Assembly: GCA_030431455.1 (NCBI GenBank)
Contig: JAUIJE010000006.1
Span: 372,001 to 436,000 of the forward strand
Direction: 5' to 3'
Origin: a bacterium
GTDB taxonomy: Bacteria > Myxococcota > UBA727 > JAUIJE01
Length of the DNA stretch: 64,000 nt
Shown here: positions 9,072-17,266 of the stretch, piece by piece
Layout of the letters: the number at the start of each line of letters is the position of its first letter
Numbering within the stretch: position 1 is the stretch's first letter
Position numbers and translations under genes: made by a program
Notes under the pieces: generated by a model
What the model was told of the DNA's origin: nothing
The model's database searches: none
What the model saw: only the letters and a program-made list of their open reading frames with translations

Positions 9072-9382
9072 CGGTGCGCTTTGTGGCCAGTGAAGAAGAC
9101 GGGGGCACGGTCACCGAGGTGGCCGCGGACCCGGGCAGCAACCTCCTCGACCTCGCGCACAGTTTTGGGGTGCCGGTGGCGACCCTGTGCGGGGGCAACC
9201 TCGCTTGTCGTTGTTGCCGGGTGGCGCTCCTGGAGGGGGCGGAGGTGTCGGCCCCCGCGTCCCGGGAGCGGGAGGCGCTCGAGGAGGTGGGGGCGGCGCC
9301 GGACGAGCGGTTCGCGTGTCAGACCACGGTGGAGGGGGACGTGGTGGTGTTGATCCCGCCCCTCGACGAGATGCTGTCGTGA
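9068..9382 (+). CDS. [2Fe-2S] ferredoxin, adrenodoxin type
   Basis: Electron-transfer protein of 104 residues. The cluster ligands are Cys41, Cys47 and Cys50 in CGGNLACRCC (Cys-x5-Cys-x2-Cys spacing, as in adrenodoxin and Isc ferredoxin) plus Cys84 in RFACQT. An extra Cys49 lies inside the motif. The gene starts with GTG at 9068, overlapping the amidohydrolase stop, and its own TGA overlaps the GTG of pyrD, so three unrelated-looking enzymes are coupled. In this place it may feed electrons to or from a neighbour, but the class 2 PyrD downstream normally uses quinone and needs no ferredoxin; the partner is therefore unknown. Confidence 0.85.
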   Translation: MTVRFVASEEDGGTVTEVAADPGSNLLDLAHSFGVPVATLCGGNLACRCCRVALLEGAEVSAPASREREALEEVGAAPDERFACQTTVEGDVVVLIPPLDEMLS

Positions 9383-10389
9383 GCGGGGGGTGGTACGGCC
9401 TGGCCAAGCCCGCGCTGTTCGCGCTGGATGCGGAGACCGCCCACAATGTCACGCTGTCGATGCTGTCCGCCTACGCCCGGGTGTTGCCGCGTCCCGATCC
9501 CGTCGAGGACGGGGTCGAGCAGATGGGCCTGACCTTCGGCTCGCGCTTGGGTCTGGCCGCGGGCCTGGACAAGAACGCCCGGGCCATTCCCGCCTGGCAA
9601 CGCCTCGGCTTCGGCTTTGTCGAGGTCGGCACCGTGACCGCCTACCCCCAGCCGGGCAACCCCCCGCCGAGGCTGTTTCGCATCCCGGATGCACTGGCAT
9701 TGTTCAACCGCATGGGCTTCAACAACGAGGGGGCCGAGGTGGTGGGCCAGCGCTTGGCCCGGTTGCGCGACAAAGACGCGGTCACCGTCCCGGTGGGCAT
9801 CAACCTCGGCAAGTCGAAGGTCACGCCCAACGCCGAGGCCGCCGCGGACTACAAGAAGAGCTTTCGCGCCACCGCGCCCTACGCGGACTACGTGGTCATC
9901 AATGTGTCGAGCCCCAACACCCCCGGGCTGCGCAACCTGCAAAGCACCGAGCAGCTCGCGATCATTCTCGACGCGGTGATGGAAGCCAACCAAGAGCTCG
10001 ACCAGGGGCGGCCGGTGCTGGTCAAGCTCGCGCCCGACCTCGCCGATGAAGACACATTGGCGTGCGCGGACACCGCCCGGGACAAAGGCTGTGCGGGCTT
10101 GATCATCAGCAACACCACCATCGACAAGTCCCTGGTCGATGACCCCCCCGCGGGCAGCGGGGGGCTGTCGGGGGCGCCGCTCCTCGCGCGCAGCACCGCC
10201 CAGCTGAAGCAGGTGCGCGACCACGTGGGCCCGGATTTTACCCTCATCGGCGTGGGGGGCGTGACCGACGCGGCCGGGGCCCAGGCCAAACGGGACGCGG
10301 GGGCGGACCTGGTCCAGATCTACAGCGGTCTTATCTACCGAGGGCCCCGGCTCATCGACGAGCTCACCGCCGCGTTGGCCGACGGCTGA
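9379..10389 (+). CDS. pyrD: Dihydroorotate dehydrogenase (quinone), class 2
   Basis: Fourth step of UMP synthesis: oxidises dihydroorotate to orotate with FMN and passes electrons to membrane quinone. It has 336 residues. It has the class 2 N-terminal membrane-associating helix region (WYGLAKPALFALDAETAHN), GLAAGLDKN (59-66), NRMGFNNEG, the catalytic NVSSPNTPGLR at 175-185 with the active-site serine that marks class 2 enzymes (class 1 has cysteine), VKLAPDL, SNTT and the FMN-phosphate loop (GVGGV, YSGLIYRGP). The start GTG at 9379 overlaps the ferredoxin stop. The gene converges with coaBC, only 6 bp away. No other pyr gene is in the window. Confidence 0.95.
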   Translation: MSGGWYGLAKPALFALDAETAHNVTLSMLSAYARVLPRPDPVEDGVEQMGLTFGSRLGLAAGLDKNARAIPAWQRLGFGFVEVGTVTAYPQPGNPPPRLFRIPDALALFNRMGFNNEGAEVVGQRLARLRDKDAVTVPVGINLGKSKVTPNAEAAADYKKSFRATAPYADYVVINVSSPNTPGLRNLQSTEQLAIILDAVMEANQELDQGRPVLVKLAPDLADEDTLACADTARDKGCAGLIISNTTIDKSLVDDPPAGSGGLSGAPLLARSTAQLKQVRDHVGPDFTLIGVGGVTDAAGAQAKRDAGADLVQIYSGLIYRGPRLIDELTAALADG

Positions 10390-10395
10390 CCAACC

Positions 10396-11595
10396 TCAAG
10401 CGGGGCGAACCTCGTCGAGGATGCGCTGGGCGAGGGCGGCCTTGCGGCCCCGGCCCAGGTCCAGGTCGCGCCCGTCTTTGAAAAAGAGCCGCAGGTGGTT
10501 GTCCTCGGCCCCGAAGCCTTGGCCTGCGCTCACGTCGTTGGCGCAGATGACGTCACATTGTTTGCGGGCGAGCTTGTCTTTGGCGTACGCCTCGATGTTC
10601 TCGGTCTCGGCCGCGAACCCCACCAATGTGCCTGCAAAGTCGCTCGCCCCCAGCGCGGCGAGGATGTCCGGGGTCCGCTCGAAGGCGATGGTCAACGGAC
10701 CGTCCCCCTTCTTGCGTTTCTGTTCGCTGACCGCGGCGGGCCGGTAGTCGGCCACCGCCGCGGCCATGATGATCACGTCGGCGCGGTCCCGCCGGGCAAA
10801 CACCGCGTCGTGCATCTGTTGGGCCGAACGCACCGCCACCATCTCGACCCCGGCGGGGGCGGGCAACGCGGTGGGGCCGTGGATGAGCACCACCTCGGCG
10901 CCCCGGCCGGCGGCGGCTTGGGCCAGGGCATAGCCCATCTTCCCCGACGAGCGGTTGGTGAGGTACCGCACCGGGTCGAGGTCCTCGGCGGTGGGGCCGG
11001 CGGTGACAAGCACCACCCGCCCGGCGTAGTCGCCGGGGCCGAGCGCGGCGCCCACCGCGGCCACGATGTCGGCGGGCTCGACCAGCCGCCCGTCGCCCGC
11101 CCGCCCCGAAGCGAGGTCGCCCCGGGCGGGGCCGACCACCACCGCGCCGCGGTCCCGCAGGGTGGCGACGTTGTGTTGGGTGGCCGGGTGATGCCACATG
11201 CGCGATTCCATGGCCGGCGCGACGAGCAGCGGGCCGTTCACCGACAGGGCGGTGGTGGTGAGCGCGTCGTCGGCGAGGCCGGCGGCGAGCTTGGCCAGGA
11301 CCTGGGCGGTGGCCGGGGCGACGACGAGGGCTTCGGCCCAGTACGCGAGCTCGACGTGGCCGATGGCGCCCTGGTCGGTCTGAAGCGCGGAATCCAGCAC
11401 CGGGTGCGCGCTCAGCGCCTCGAAGGTCAGCGGGGTGACGAACGCGGTCGCCCCCCGGGTCATCACCACCCGCACCTCCGCGCCGGCGTGGCGCAGCTGG
11501 CGCACGAGGTCGGCGGCCTTGTAGGCGGCGATCGAACCGCTGACCCCGACGAGAACGCGGCGGCCGGACAGGCGGGGCAGGGCGGGCGGGGACAC
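10396..11595 (-). CDS. coaBC: Bifunctional phosphopantothenoylcysteine decarboxylase/synthase
   Basis: Two steps of coenzyme A synthesis: CTP-dependent ligation of cysteine to phosphopantothenate (CoaB, C-terminal half) and FMN-dependent decarboxylation (CoaC, N-terminal half). It has 399 residues from a GTG at 11595, giving VSPPALPRLSGRRVLVG before the flavin-binding GVSGSIAAYK. CoaB hallmarks are clear: VTAGPTAEDLDPVRYLTNRSSGKMG, AAAVADYRP, KRKK, and ICANDVS. In CoaC the classic PxMNxxMW motif reads PAMESRMW (Glu for Asn), and the ACGxxGxGR loop reads LASGRAGDGR (Ser for the catalytic Cys). As far as I recall, actinobacterial enzymes depart from the E. coli pattern at these same positions, so activity is still likely. 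A longer upstream frame exists but runs antisense to the HEAT-repeat gene and was rejected. Confidence 0.92.
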   Translation of the reverse strand: MSPPALPRLSGRRVLVGVSGSIAAYKAADLVRQLRHAGAEVRVVMTRGATAFVTPLTFEALSAHPVLDSALQTDQGAIGHVELAYWAEALVVAPATAQVLAKLAAGLADDALTTTALSVNGPLLVAPAMESRMWHHPATQHNVATLRDRGAVVVGPARGDLASGRAGDGRLVEPADIVAAVGAALGPGDYAGRVVLVTAGPTAEDLDPVRYLTNRSSGKMGYALAQAAAGRGAEVVLIHGPTALPAPAGVEMVAVRSAQQMHDAVFARRDRADVIIMAAAVADYRPAAVSEQKRKKGDGPLTIAFERTPDILAALGASDFAGTLVGFAAETENIEAYAKDKLARKQCDVICANDVSAGQGFGAEDNHLRLFFKDGRDLDLGRGRKAALAQRILDEVRPA

Positions 11596-11661
11596 ACCCT
11601 GGAAATACCAACTCGACCCCCTGGTTTGAAATAAGCGGTGCCGAACAGTAAAGGACACGCC

Positions 11662-13545
11662 ATGGACCAGGCCCTTCAAGACGCCGCGCAGGCGCTGCTC
11701 AGCCCCATCGGAACGGTGCGTGACCAAGGCGAGCAGACCTTGCTCGCGGCGAAGAAAAAGGCCCTGCCGGCCCTGGTCCACGTGCTCGAGACCGCGCCGC
11801 TGTCCGACGAGGTCCGCGTGGGCCGGGTGGCCCTGTTGCTCGGCGCGTTCCGCGCCCGGGACGCGCTCCTGTCGTTGCTCGAGCGGGCCACCAGCGACAA
11901 GACCCACGCCGACGACCGCCCCCTGGTGGCGCGCGCGATCTGCGAAATCGTCGACGGACGGGACGCGTTCGACGACCGCGTGCTCGACGCGCTGGACGCG
12001 ATGGGCAAAAGCCCCGACCGGTTTGTGCGGGCCTTCGCGGCCAAAGCCTACGGCGCGCTTGGCGATGCCCGGAGCCGGGCCCGGGTCGAGGCCTTTGTCG
12101 ACGACCAGGACGCGTGGGTGCGGGAGCAGGCCGAGCTGGTGTTGCGCGACCTCCGGCAACTCAGCGCCGCCGACGAGCCCGAGCAGGACTTCGCCAGCCT
12201 CGTCGCCGCGGCCAACGCCGCGGGGGGCGCGCTCAAGCCCTGGCTCGACGACCTCAACGACGCGCGGCGCCCGGTCCGCGAAGCGGCCATCGGGGCTTTG
12301 TGCCAAGCCGGCCGGGAGGCGGTGCCGCACCTCCTCGACAAGCTCAACCAACCGCACACCCGCGCACGCATCAGCGCGGCCCAGGCCCTGGGGCAGATCC
12401 AAGCCACCGAGGCGGCCAGCACCCTGCTCATCGCGGCCACCGCCCCGGCCCAAAGCCCCCTCGAGCGCGAGCTGCGCCCGGTGGCGTTGCGCGCGTTGGC
12501 CAACTGCCTGACCGGCCTCGAGGACGGCGTGTGCGACGCGCTGTTGCCCCTGGCCCGCGACGACGATCGCTTCGTGCGCGCGGCCGCGCTGTTGTGCCTC
12601 GGCCGGCTCGCCGACCGCCGGGGCATGCGCGCGGTGGTCGCGGCCCTGACCGAGAACGACCCGTTCGTGATCGAATCCGCCGCCATCGCGCTGTCGGAGG
12701 GCGTGCGCGAAGAGGACGTGGAGCTTGTGCCCGCGCTGCTCGACGCGTTCGACAAGAAGCCGCAGAAGGGCATGAGCGCCCTGCGGGAGGCGATCCTCAT
12801 CGCGCTGTCCCGCATCGAAATCACCGCCGAGCCGTTGCGGGTCCGGGTCCGCCACCGGGTCCGCCATGAGATTTTGGGCCCCACCGCGGCGCTGCGCAAA
12901 GCGGCCTTGGCGCTGCTCGAGCGGCTGTTCGCCGACGACGACCCGCCGCCGGTCAAGGTGATCGATCTGGCGCTGTCGCGGTTGTTCGACGACCACCCGG
13001 AGGTGCGGGTGGTGGCGGCGTCGCTGTTGGCGCGCCATCTCGAGCCAGGGTTCACCGCGGCGGTGCCGTTGTTGACCCGCGCCATCGGCCGGGGCGAGCG
13101 CACGGTGTCGTTGTTGTGCGTCGAGGCGTTGGCCCGGCACGACACCATCGCGGCCAAAAAGGCGCTCGAGGAGCTGACCACGTCGGGGGACAGCGCAGTG
13201 GCGTTGCGTGCCGCCGAGCTGGTGGAGAGCTTGTCCCCAAAGACCGAAGAGTGGCGGTTTGTGAGCAAGCCGCGGGTCGAGGCCCCGCCCCGTCGGGCGA
13301 TCAGCCAAGCCCCCCGGACGCCGCGGCGGGTGAAGGCGGTGACCGACGAGCCCGCGGGGGCGGTGGTGACGGCGAGCTTCGGTCCCGAGCCCGCGACCCC
13401 CGAGCCCGCGCCGCACACCCTGCGCGACGAGTACAAAGCCCAGTCCCCGGCCCCCGCCGCCGAGGGAGCGGCGCCGAAGAATCCGCCGGGCGACGACGAC
13501 GGTGAGGACGATGGCAGCTCGGTGACGCCGCGCTTCGTGGATTGA
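11662..13545 (+). CDS. HEAT-repeat protein with disordered acidic C-terminus
   Basis: A 627-residue all-helical protein built from about a dozen HEAT/armadillo-type repeats (recurrent patterns such as AREAAIGALCQAGREAVPHLLDKL, DRFVRAAALLCLGRLADRRG, HPEVRVVAASLLARHLEPGF), giving a protein-binding solenoid up to about residue 540. The last 80 residues are Pro/Ala-rich and then acidic (GDDDGEDDGSS). No catalytic motif, signal peptide or membrane segment. The ATG at 11662 has AAAGGA six bases upstream; an in-frame GTG at 11638 would add eight residues. It lies 86 bp upstream of mreB on the same strand, which suggests, but does not prove, a role as a scaffold linked to the cytoskeleton. Confidence 0.75.
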   Translation: MDQALQDAAQALLSPIGTVRDQGEQTLLAAKKKALPALVHVLETAPLSDEVRVGRVALLLGAFRARDALLSLLERATSDKTHADDRPLVARAICEIVDGRDAFDDRVLDALDAMGKSPDRFVRAFAAKAYGALGDARSRARVEAFVDDQDAWVREQAELVLRDLRQLSAADEPEQDFASLVAAANAAGGALKPWLDDLNDARRPVREAAIGALCQAGREAVPHLLDKLNQPHTRARISAAQALGQIQATEAASTLLIAATAPAQSPLERELRPVALRALANCLTGLEDGVCDALLPLARDDDRFVRAAALLCLGRLADRRGMRAVVAALTENDPFVIESAAIALSEGVREEDVELVPALLDAFDKKPQKGMSALREAILIALSRIEITAEPLRVRVRHRVRHEILGPTAALRKAALALLERLFADDDPPPVKVIDLALSRLFDDHPEVRVVAASLLARHLEPGFTAAVPLLTRAIGRGERTVSLLCVEALARHDTIAAKKALEELTTSGDSAVALRAAELVESLSPKTEEWRFVSKPRVEAPPRRAISQAPRTPRRVKAVTDEPAGAVVTASFGPEPATPEPAPHTLRDEYKAQSPAPAAEGAAPKNPPGDDDGEDDGSSVTPRFVD

Positions 13546-13631
13546 GCGGCGTCTCGTTCCAGCAAAAGCTTTCCTCGAAAGCCAAAGTTGCCTAGTGTGG
13601 CGCCGCGCACTTTGCGCCACGGGGAGCGTCG

Positions 13632-14654
13632 TTGTTCAAGAACTTCCTGTCCTTCTTCAACACCGATTTGGCGATCGACCTCGGCACCGCCAACACATTG
13701 GTGCATGTGCGGGGCAAAGGGGTGGTCCTCAACGAGCCCAGCGTGGTCGCCATCGCCAAGAGCGGAAGCCAGACCCGCGTGCTCGCGGTGGGGCGCGACG
13801 CCAAAGAGATGCTGGGCAAGACCCCGGGCAACATCGTCGCCATCCGGCCCATGCGCGACGGGGTCATCGCCGACTTCACCGTGACCGAGGCGATGATCCG
13901 CGCCTTCATCAACAAGGCCATCGACCGCCGCTTCACCCGCAGCCGTCTCATCATCTCGGTCCCGGCTGAAATCACCTCCATCGAGCAAAAGGCCGTGCGC
14001 CAGGCCGCCCTCGGCGCCGGGGTGCACGAGTGTTTCCTCATCGAGCAGCCGATGGCCGCGGCGGTGGGCGCGGGCCTGCCCGTGCGCGATGCCCGGGGCT
14101 CGATGATCATCGACATCGGCGGGGGCACCACCGACGTGGCCGTGATCAGCCTCGGTGGGCTCGTGTCCTGCGAGACGCTGCGCATGGCCGGCGACAAGTT
14201 CGACGAGTCCATCGTCAACTTCGTGCGCAAACGCCACAACATCCTCATCGGGGAGCGCACCGCTGAGCTCATCAAGCTCAAGATCGGCAGCGCCTACGAG
14301 CTCGACGAGGAGCTCGACATCGAAGTGAAGGGGCGCGACCTCATCACCGGCGTGCCGCGTTCGATCACCGTGACCAGCGTCGAGATCCGCGAGGCCTTGC
14401 ACGACAACGTGCGCCAGCTCGTCGGGGCGGTCAAAGCCACCCTGGAGCGCACGCCCCCGGAGTTGTCCGCGGACATCATCGACCGCGGCATCGTGCTCTG
14501 CGGCGGCGGGGCCAACATCAAAAATCTCGATGTGCTCCTGTCCGAAGAGTGCGCGCTGCCCGTGTTCGTGGCCGAAAATCCCCTCCACGCGGTGGTCGAC
14601 GGCGTGGGCACGGTCCTCGAGAACCTCGACCAATACAAAAAGCTGCTCATCTGA
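13632..14654 (+). CDS. mreB: Rod-shape-determining actin homologue MreB
   Basis: Actin-like ATPase that forms membrane-bound filaments guiding lateral wall synthesis. It has 340 residues and all actin-fold nucleotide motifs: phosphate 1 (AIDLGTANTLVHVRGKGVV), connect 1 (IEQPMAAAVGAGLPV), phosphate 2 (MIIDIGGGTTDVAVI) and adenosine loop (IVLCGGGANIKNLD). The N-terminal MFKNFLSFF is the amphipathic membrane-binding helix. The start is TTG at 13632, preceded by GGGGAG. Unusually, mreC and mreD are not downstream; an intrinsic terminator follows at once. In organisms with gliding motility MreB also supports motility complexes. Confidence 0.95.
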   Translation: MFKNFLSFFNTDLAIDLGTANTLVHVRGKGVVLNEPSVVAIAKSGSQTRVLAVGRDAKEMLGKTPGNIVAIRPMRDGVIADFTVTEAMIRAFINKAIDRRFTRSRLIISVPAEITSIEQKAVRQAALGAGVHECFLIEQPMAAAVGAGLPVRDARGSMIIDIGGGTTDVAVISLGGLVSCETLRMAGDKFDESIVNFVRKRHNILIGERTAELIKLKIGSAYELDEELDIEVKGRDLITGVPRSITVTSVEIREALHDNVRQLVGAVKATLERTPPELSADIIDRGIVLCGGGANIKNLDVLLSEECALPVFVAENPLHAVVDGVGTVLENLDQYKKLLI

Positions 14655-14655
14655 G

Positions 14656-14677
14656 CCCCGCGTCGGCGGGTTTTTTT
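14656..14677 (+). terminator. Intrinsic terminator of mreB
   Basis: Stem CCCGC (14657-14661), loop GTCG, GCGGG (14666-14670), then seven T residues (14671-14677), starting 3 bp after the mreB stop. Confidence 0.8.
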
Positions 14678-14863
14678 GGGATCCGCGCAACTCGGCCGGT
14701 CCCGGCCCGGATTCAGTGCACGAGGGGGAGACCGCGGCGTGCCCGGAGCGCGGCTGGTCTCTTTGCGTCCATCGCACGGTCTCGGCGCTCGTCGCCGAAC
14801 GGTGAAGTTGCGCGCGCAGCGCGCTTGGCGGTGGAGGCGGGGGAGGGACCCTCGGGATGTCCC

Positions 14864-14958
14864 GATCAAATCTCCCGCGCCCGATCAAATCTCCCGCGCC
14901 GGATCAAATCTCCCGCGCCGGATCAAATCTCCCGCGCCGGATCAAATCTCCCGCGCCC
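14864..14958. repeat. Five tandem copies of a 19-bp unit
   Basis: The unit GATCAAATCTCCCGCGCCG starts at 14864, 14883, 14902, 14921 and 14940, exactly 19 bp apart; copies differ only at the last two or three bases (CCCG, CCG or CGG junctions). The AT-rich half GATCAAAT stands out against the GC-rich background. It lies 11 bp beyond the stop of the nitroreductase gene on the other strand. Near identity of the units points to recent slippage, so copy number probably varies between strains. Confidence 0.9.
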
Positions 14959-14968
14959 CGGTCTGTCT

Positions 14969-15562
14969 CTAGGGCAGGGGCGCACCCCAGCGTGCGCCGA
15001 ACACAAACGCGTCCTGGGGCCGGCGGGTGCGCGGCGCTTGCTCTTTTTTGCGGCGCTCCTCGTCGAGGTCCATGGCCAAGACCCCGTGCCCGATGGCGAT
15101 GGCGGTCACCGGCTCGGCGTCGTCGGGCAGGCCGTACGCGGCCCGGACCTGGTCGGCGGAGAACCCCGCCATGTGGTGCAGGTACAGGCCGTGGTGGGTC
15201 GCCTCCAATGACATTTGGGCGGCGGCGAGCCCGATATCATGCCAAGCGTGGCGGTTGGCTTTGCCATTTTTGGCGAAGGTGGTCATGGCCACGGTGATGA
15301 GCAGGACCGAGGCCTCCCGGGCCCAGGTCTGATTGCCCTCGGCCAGGCAGTCGAGCATGGTCGCGAACGCTTCTTGGTCACGTCGCCGCGCGACCAAGAA
15401 GCGCCAGGGCTGCTCGTTGAAGGCGGAGGGGGCCCAGCGCGCGGCCTCGAACAACGAACGCAACGTGGCGTCGTCGATGTCGCGGTCGGCGAACGCCCGC
15501 GGGCTCCAGCGGGCGCGGATCAAGGGGTGCACGTCGTGGTCGGTGTCAGCGGGCTTGTCCAT
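14969..15562 (-). CDS. Nitroreductase-family FMN oxidoreductase
   Basis: Flavoprotein of 197 residues in the nitroreductase superfamily, which reduces nitro compounds, quinones or enones with NAD(P)H. Family features: the N-terminal RARWSPRAFADRDID (FMN-phosphate-binding RRSxRxF pattern), ARWAPSAFNEQPWRFLV (the PSxxNxQPW flavin segment), HDIGLAAAQMSLEATHHGLYLHHMAGF and the GLPDDAEPVTAIAIGHG segment, where members contact FMN. ATG at 15562 with AGGG upstream; the frame extends 14 residues further but without family similarity. The physiological substrate is unknown. It diverges from nothing: the upstream gene on the same strand begins a little over 60 bp away. Confidence 0.85.
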   Translation of the reverse strand: MDKPADTDHDVHPLIRARWSPRAFADRDIDDATLRSLFEAARWAPSAFNEQPWRFLVARRRDQEAFATMLDCLAEGNQTWAREASVLLITVAMTTFAKNGKANRHAWHDIGLAAAQMSLEATHHGLYLHHMAGFSADQVRAAYGLPDDAEPVTAIAIGHGVLAMDLDEERRKKEQAPRTRRPQDAFVFGARWGAPLP

Positions 15563-15622
15563 GGGCCCTGCATGCCATCTTGTCGTGGCCAGGCCAAGGC
15601 CCAATGGAATTGCTTTGTTTGC

Positions 15623-16447
15623 TCAGAACCGCATCGCCAGCGCCCGGCGGGGCCGTGCCCATGTGACTGGATCTGAACCGGCGTCGGCGCCGGGCGGGGG
15701 CGCGGCCGCGGCCGCATCCAGCAACGCGCTGGTGGCGGTGCTGGCCATCAACGCCATCGGGCCGGTGAGCAGGGCCAACACCACCACCGCGGCCGCCCCC
15801 CCGAGCAGGCTGGTTTGGGCCCAGGGGGGCAGCTCGCCATCGGTGAAGGTCGAGAGCGCGCCAAACCCGCCGATCATCGCCGCCAACCCGAGCACCCCTG
15901 GCAACAGGCCCACCAAGGTGGCGAGGGTGGGCCATAGTACCGGCCGGTTCTGGGTCAGCCGGGACACCAGGGTCCCGATGCCGGTGCCCAAGGGGGCGGT
16001 GACCCCGCCGGCCGCGGCGGGGATGACGCCGATGATGGCGATGACCACGCCGACGATGACGGCCACCGCGCCCCCGCAGCCGCCCTGGGTCGCGCCCGCA
16101 AAAATCATGTACGACCCGAACCCGACGAGCACCAAGGCGGCGGCGAACGGCCCAAAACCCCCGACGGCACAACCGAGCGCAGCCCACACCGGGGTGAGGA
16201 AATCAAACGCGGTCAGCGTGTCCGCGGGCGCGATGGTCTCGGCCGCGTCCGGGTCGGGGCGGGCCCGCTGTCGGCCGTCGTCCGGGGCCGGCGGGGGCGG
16301 GGGCACGGGCACGGGCGCCAGCTCGGTCTCCGCGGGGTCGTCGGCCAGGCCATCGGGCGCGTCCTCGTCGGCCGCCGGATCGCCCCCCGGCGCGGCACCC
16401 GGCGGCAGCCCCGCGGTCAAGCAGGCCAGGGCCAGCCACGCGAACAT
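15623..16447 (-). CDS. Exported multi-pass membrane protein of unknown function
   Basis: 274 residues. A cleavable-looking signal (MFAWLALACLTAGLPPGAAPG) is followed by an acidic/Pro-rich stretch (residues 25-75), then a hydrophobic part with about four membrane segments (GCAVGGFGPFAAALVLVGFG, GAVAVIVGVVIAIIGVIPAAAGG, LATLVGLLPGVLGLAAMIGGFG, LLGGAAAVVVLALLTGPMALMA) and a short polar tail. No motif identifies a transporter or enzyme. It starts 9 bp after the matrixin-like protease gene and is probably co-transcribed with it. Confidence 0.6.
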   Translation of the reverse strand: MFAWLALACLTAGLPPGAAPGGDPAADEDAPDGLADDPAETELAPVPVPPPPPAPDDGRQRARPDPDAAETIAPADTLTAFDFLTPVWAALGCAVGGFGPFAAALVLVGFGSYMIFAGATQGGCGGAVAVIVGVVIAIIGVIPAAAGGVTAPLGTGIGTLVSRLTQNRPVLWPTLATLVGLLPGVLGLAAMIGGFGALSTFTDGELPPWAQTSLLGGAAAVVVLALLTGPMALMASTATSALLDAAAAAPPPGADAGSDPVTWARPRRALAMRF

Positions 16448-16456
16448 GTCGCGAGT

Positions 16457-17215
16457 CTACGCGCGGCGTCGTCGACGAACCAAGCCCACCAAGGCGATCG
16501 CCCCAAGCCCGAACACCGCCGGGCCCGCGGCGCCGGTCGCCGCACACCCGCAGGCGCTCTTTTTCGGCGCCGGCGCGTCGGGCGAGCGGGCGGGGGCGGG
16601 GCTCATTTCCGGCTGGGCGGGGATGACCCCGGCGGGGCCGCGCGCCTTTCGCTCGGTGGGGGTCGCGCCCGGGTCGCCGAGCACCGCGCACGCGCCCGAC
16701 TCGTCGTCGGCGGTGAGCAGGGTCTGGCGGCGCTGGCCGAGGTGGATGCCCGCGTGCATCAGGGCCAAACGGTTGGGGGTGTGGTCGAGCCCGAGCACAT
16801 GGCCGAGCTCGTGGGCCACCACCGTCTCGGGGTCGAGCTCTTGGGGGCGGGGCCCGAACGGGCGTTTGACGTCGATGAACACCCGGGCGGCGTCGGCCCG
16901 GCCGCTCGGCTGGCTGTCGACCTCGGTGTAGGCCGGGACCTTGTCGCCGGCGGTCCACGGCGTGCGGGTGTCGACGACCACCTGCGCGTCCTTCGCGGAC
17001 TTGACCCGGCGCAGGGTGGTCTTGGTGCACGCCGGCGCGTTCCAGGTGGCGAGCGCGGCGTCGAGCGCGGGGCCAAACGTGGGGGCCAAGCCGGGCGCGA
17101 TGAACACCCCGATGGGCTCGCCCACCGGCCACTTGATGCGGTTGCCGTCGTCGTTGACGGCCCGGGCGAAGGCGGGGGTGGACGAGAGCGAAACCAACAA
17201 CGCGAGGGTGAGCAT
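16457..17215 (-). CDS. Secreted matrixin-like zinc metalloprotease with MYXO-CTERM-like tail
   Basis: 252 residues from ATG 17215: signal peptide MLTLALLVSLSSTPAFA, then a metzincin-type catalytic domain with the zinc-binding motif VVAHELGHVLGLDH (HExxHxxGxxH, catalytic Glu between the first two His) and the downstream Met-containing turn ALMHAG. A Pro/Ala-rich linker leads to a C-terminal CGC, one hydrophobic helix (AGPAVFGLGAIALVGLV) and RRRRRA: the MYXO-CTERM layout thought to be processed by a myxosortase at the cysteine, so the enzyme is likely surface-anchored or released. A terminal frame extension upstream of the ATG was rejected because it would bury the signal peptide. Confidence 0.85.
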   Translation of the reverse strand: MLTLALLVSLSSTPAFARAVNDDGNRIKWPVGEPIGVFIAPGLAPTFGPALDAALATWNAPACTKTTLRRVKSAKDAQVVVDTRTPWTAGDKVPAYTEVDSQPSGRADAARVFIDVKRPFGPRPQELDPETVVAHELGHVLGLDHTPNRLALMHAGIHLGQRRQTLLTADDESGACAVLGDPGATPTERKARGPAGVIPAQPEMSPAPARSPDAPAPKKSACGCAATGAAGPAVFGLGAIALVGLVRRRRRA

Positions 17216-17266
17216 GCGCCTCGGTAGCGTCGCGGGATCGAAAAAGAAAGGCCGCGCGCGGGGCAC

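Larger units (their letters stand above)
14655..14968. other. Gene-free interval after mreB
   Basis: Contains the mreB terminator and a five-copy 19-bp tandem repeat (14864-14958). The 14678-14863 part shows no credible gene or RNA. Reading frames through the repeat give low-complexity peptides (KSPAPDQISRAG-like) and are not believed. Confidence 0.6.

Noticed and set aside
10396-13620. Extension of coaBC to over 1000 residues
   Set aside because: The upstream 670 residues are antisense of the HEAT-repeat gene and lack family similarity; coaBC starts at the GTG at 11595.
12048-14888. 946-codon minus-strand frame through the HEAT-repeat gene and mreB
   Set aside because: Antisense to two well-supported genes; composition is low-complexity Ser/Arg.
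14864-14958. Possible CRISPR array
   Set aside because: The units are 19 bp directly joined, with no spacers, and no cas gene is in the window.
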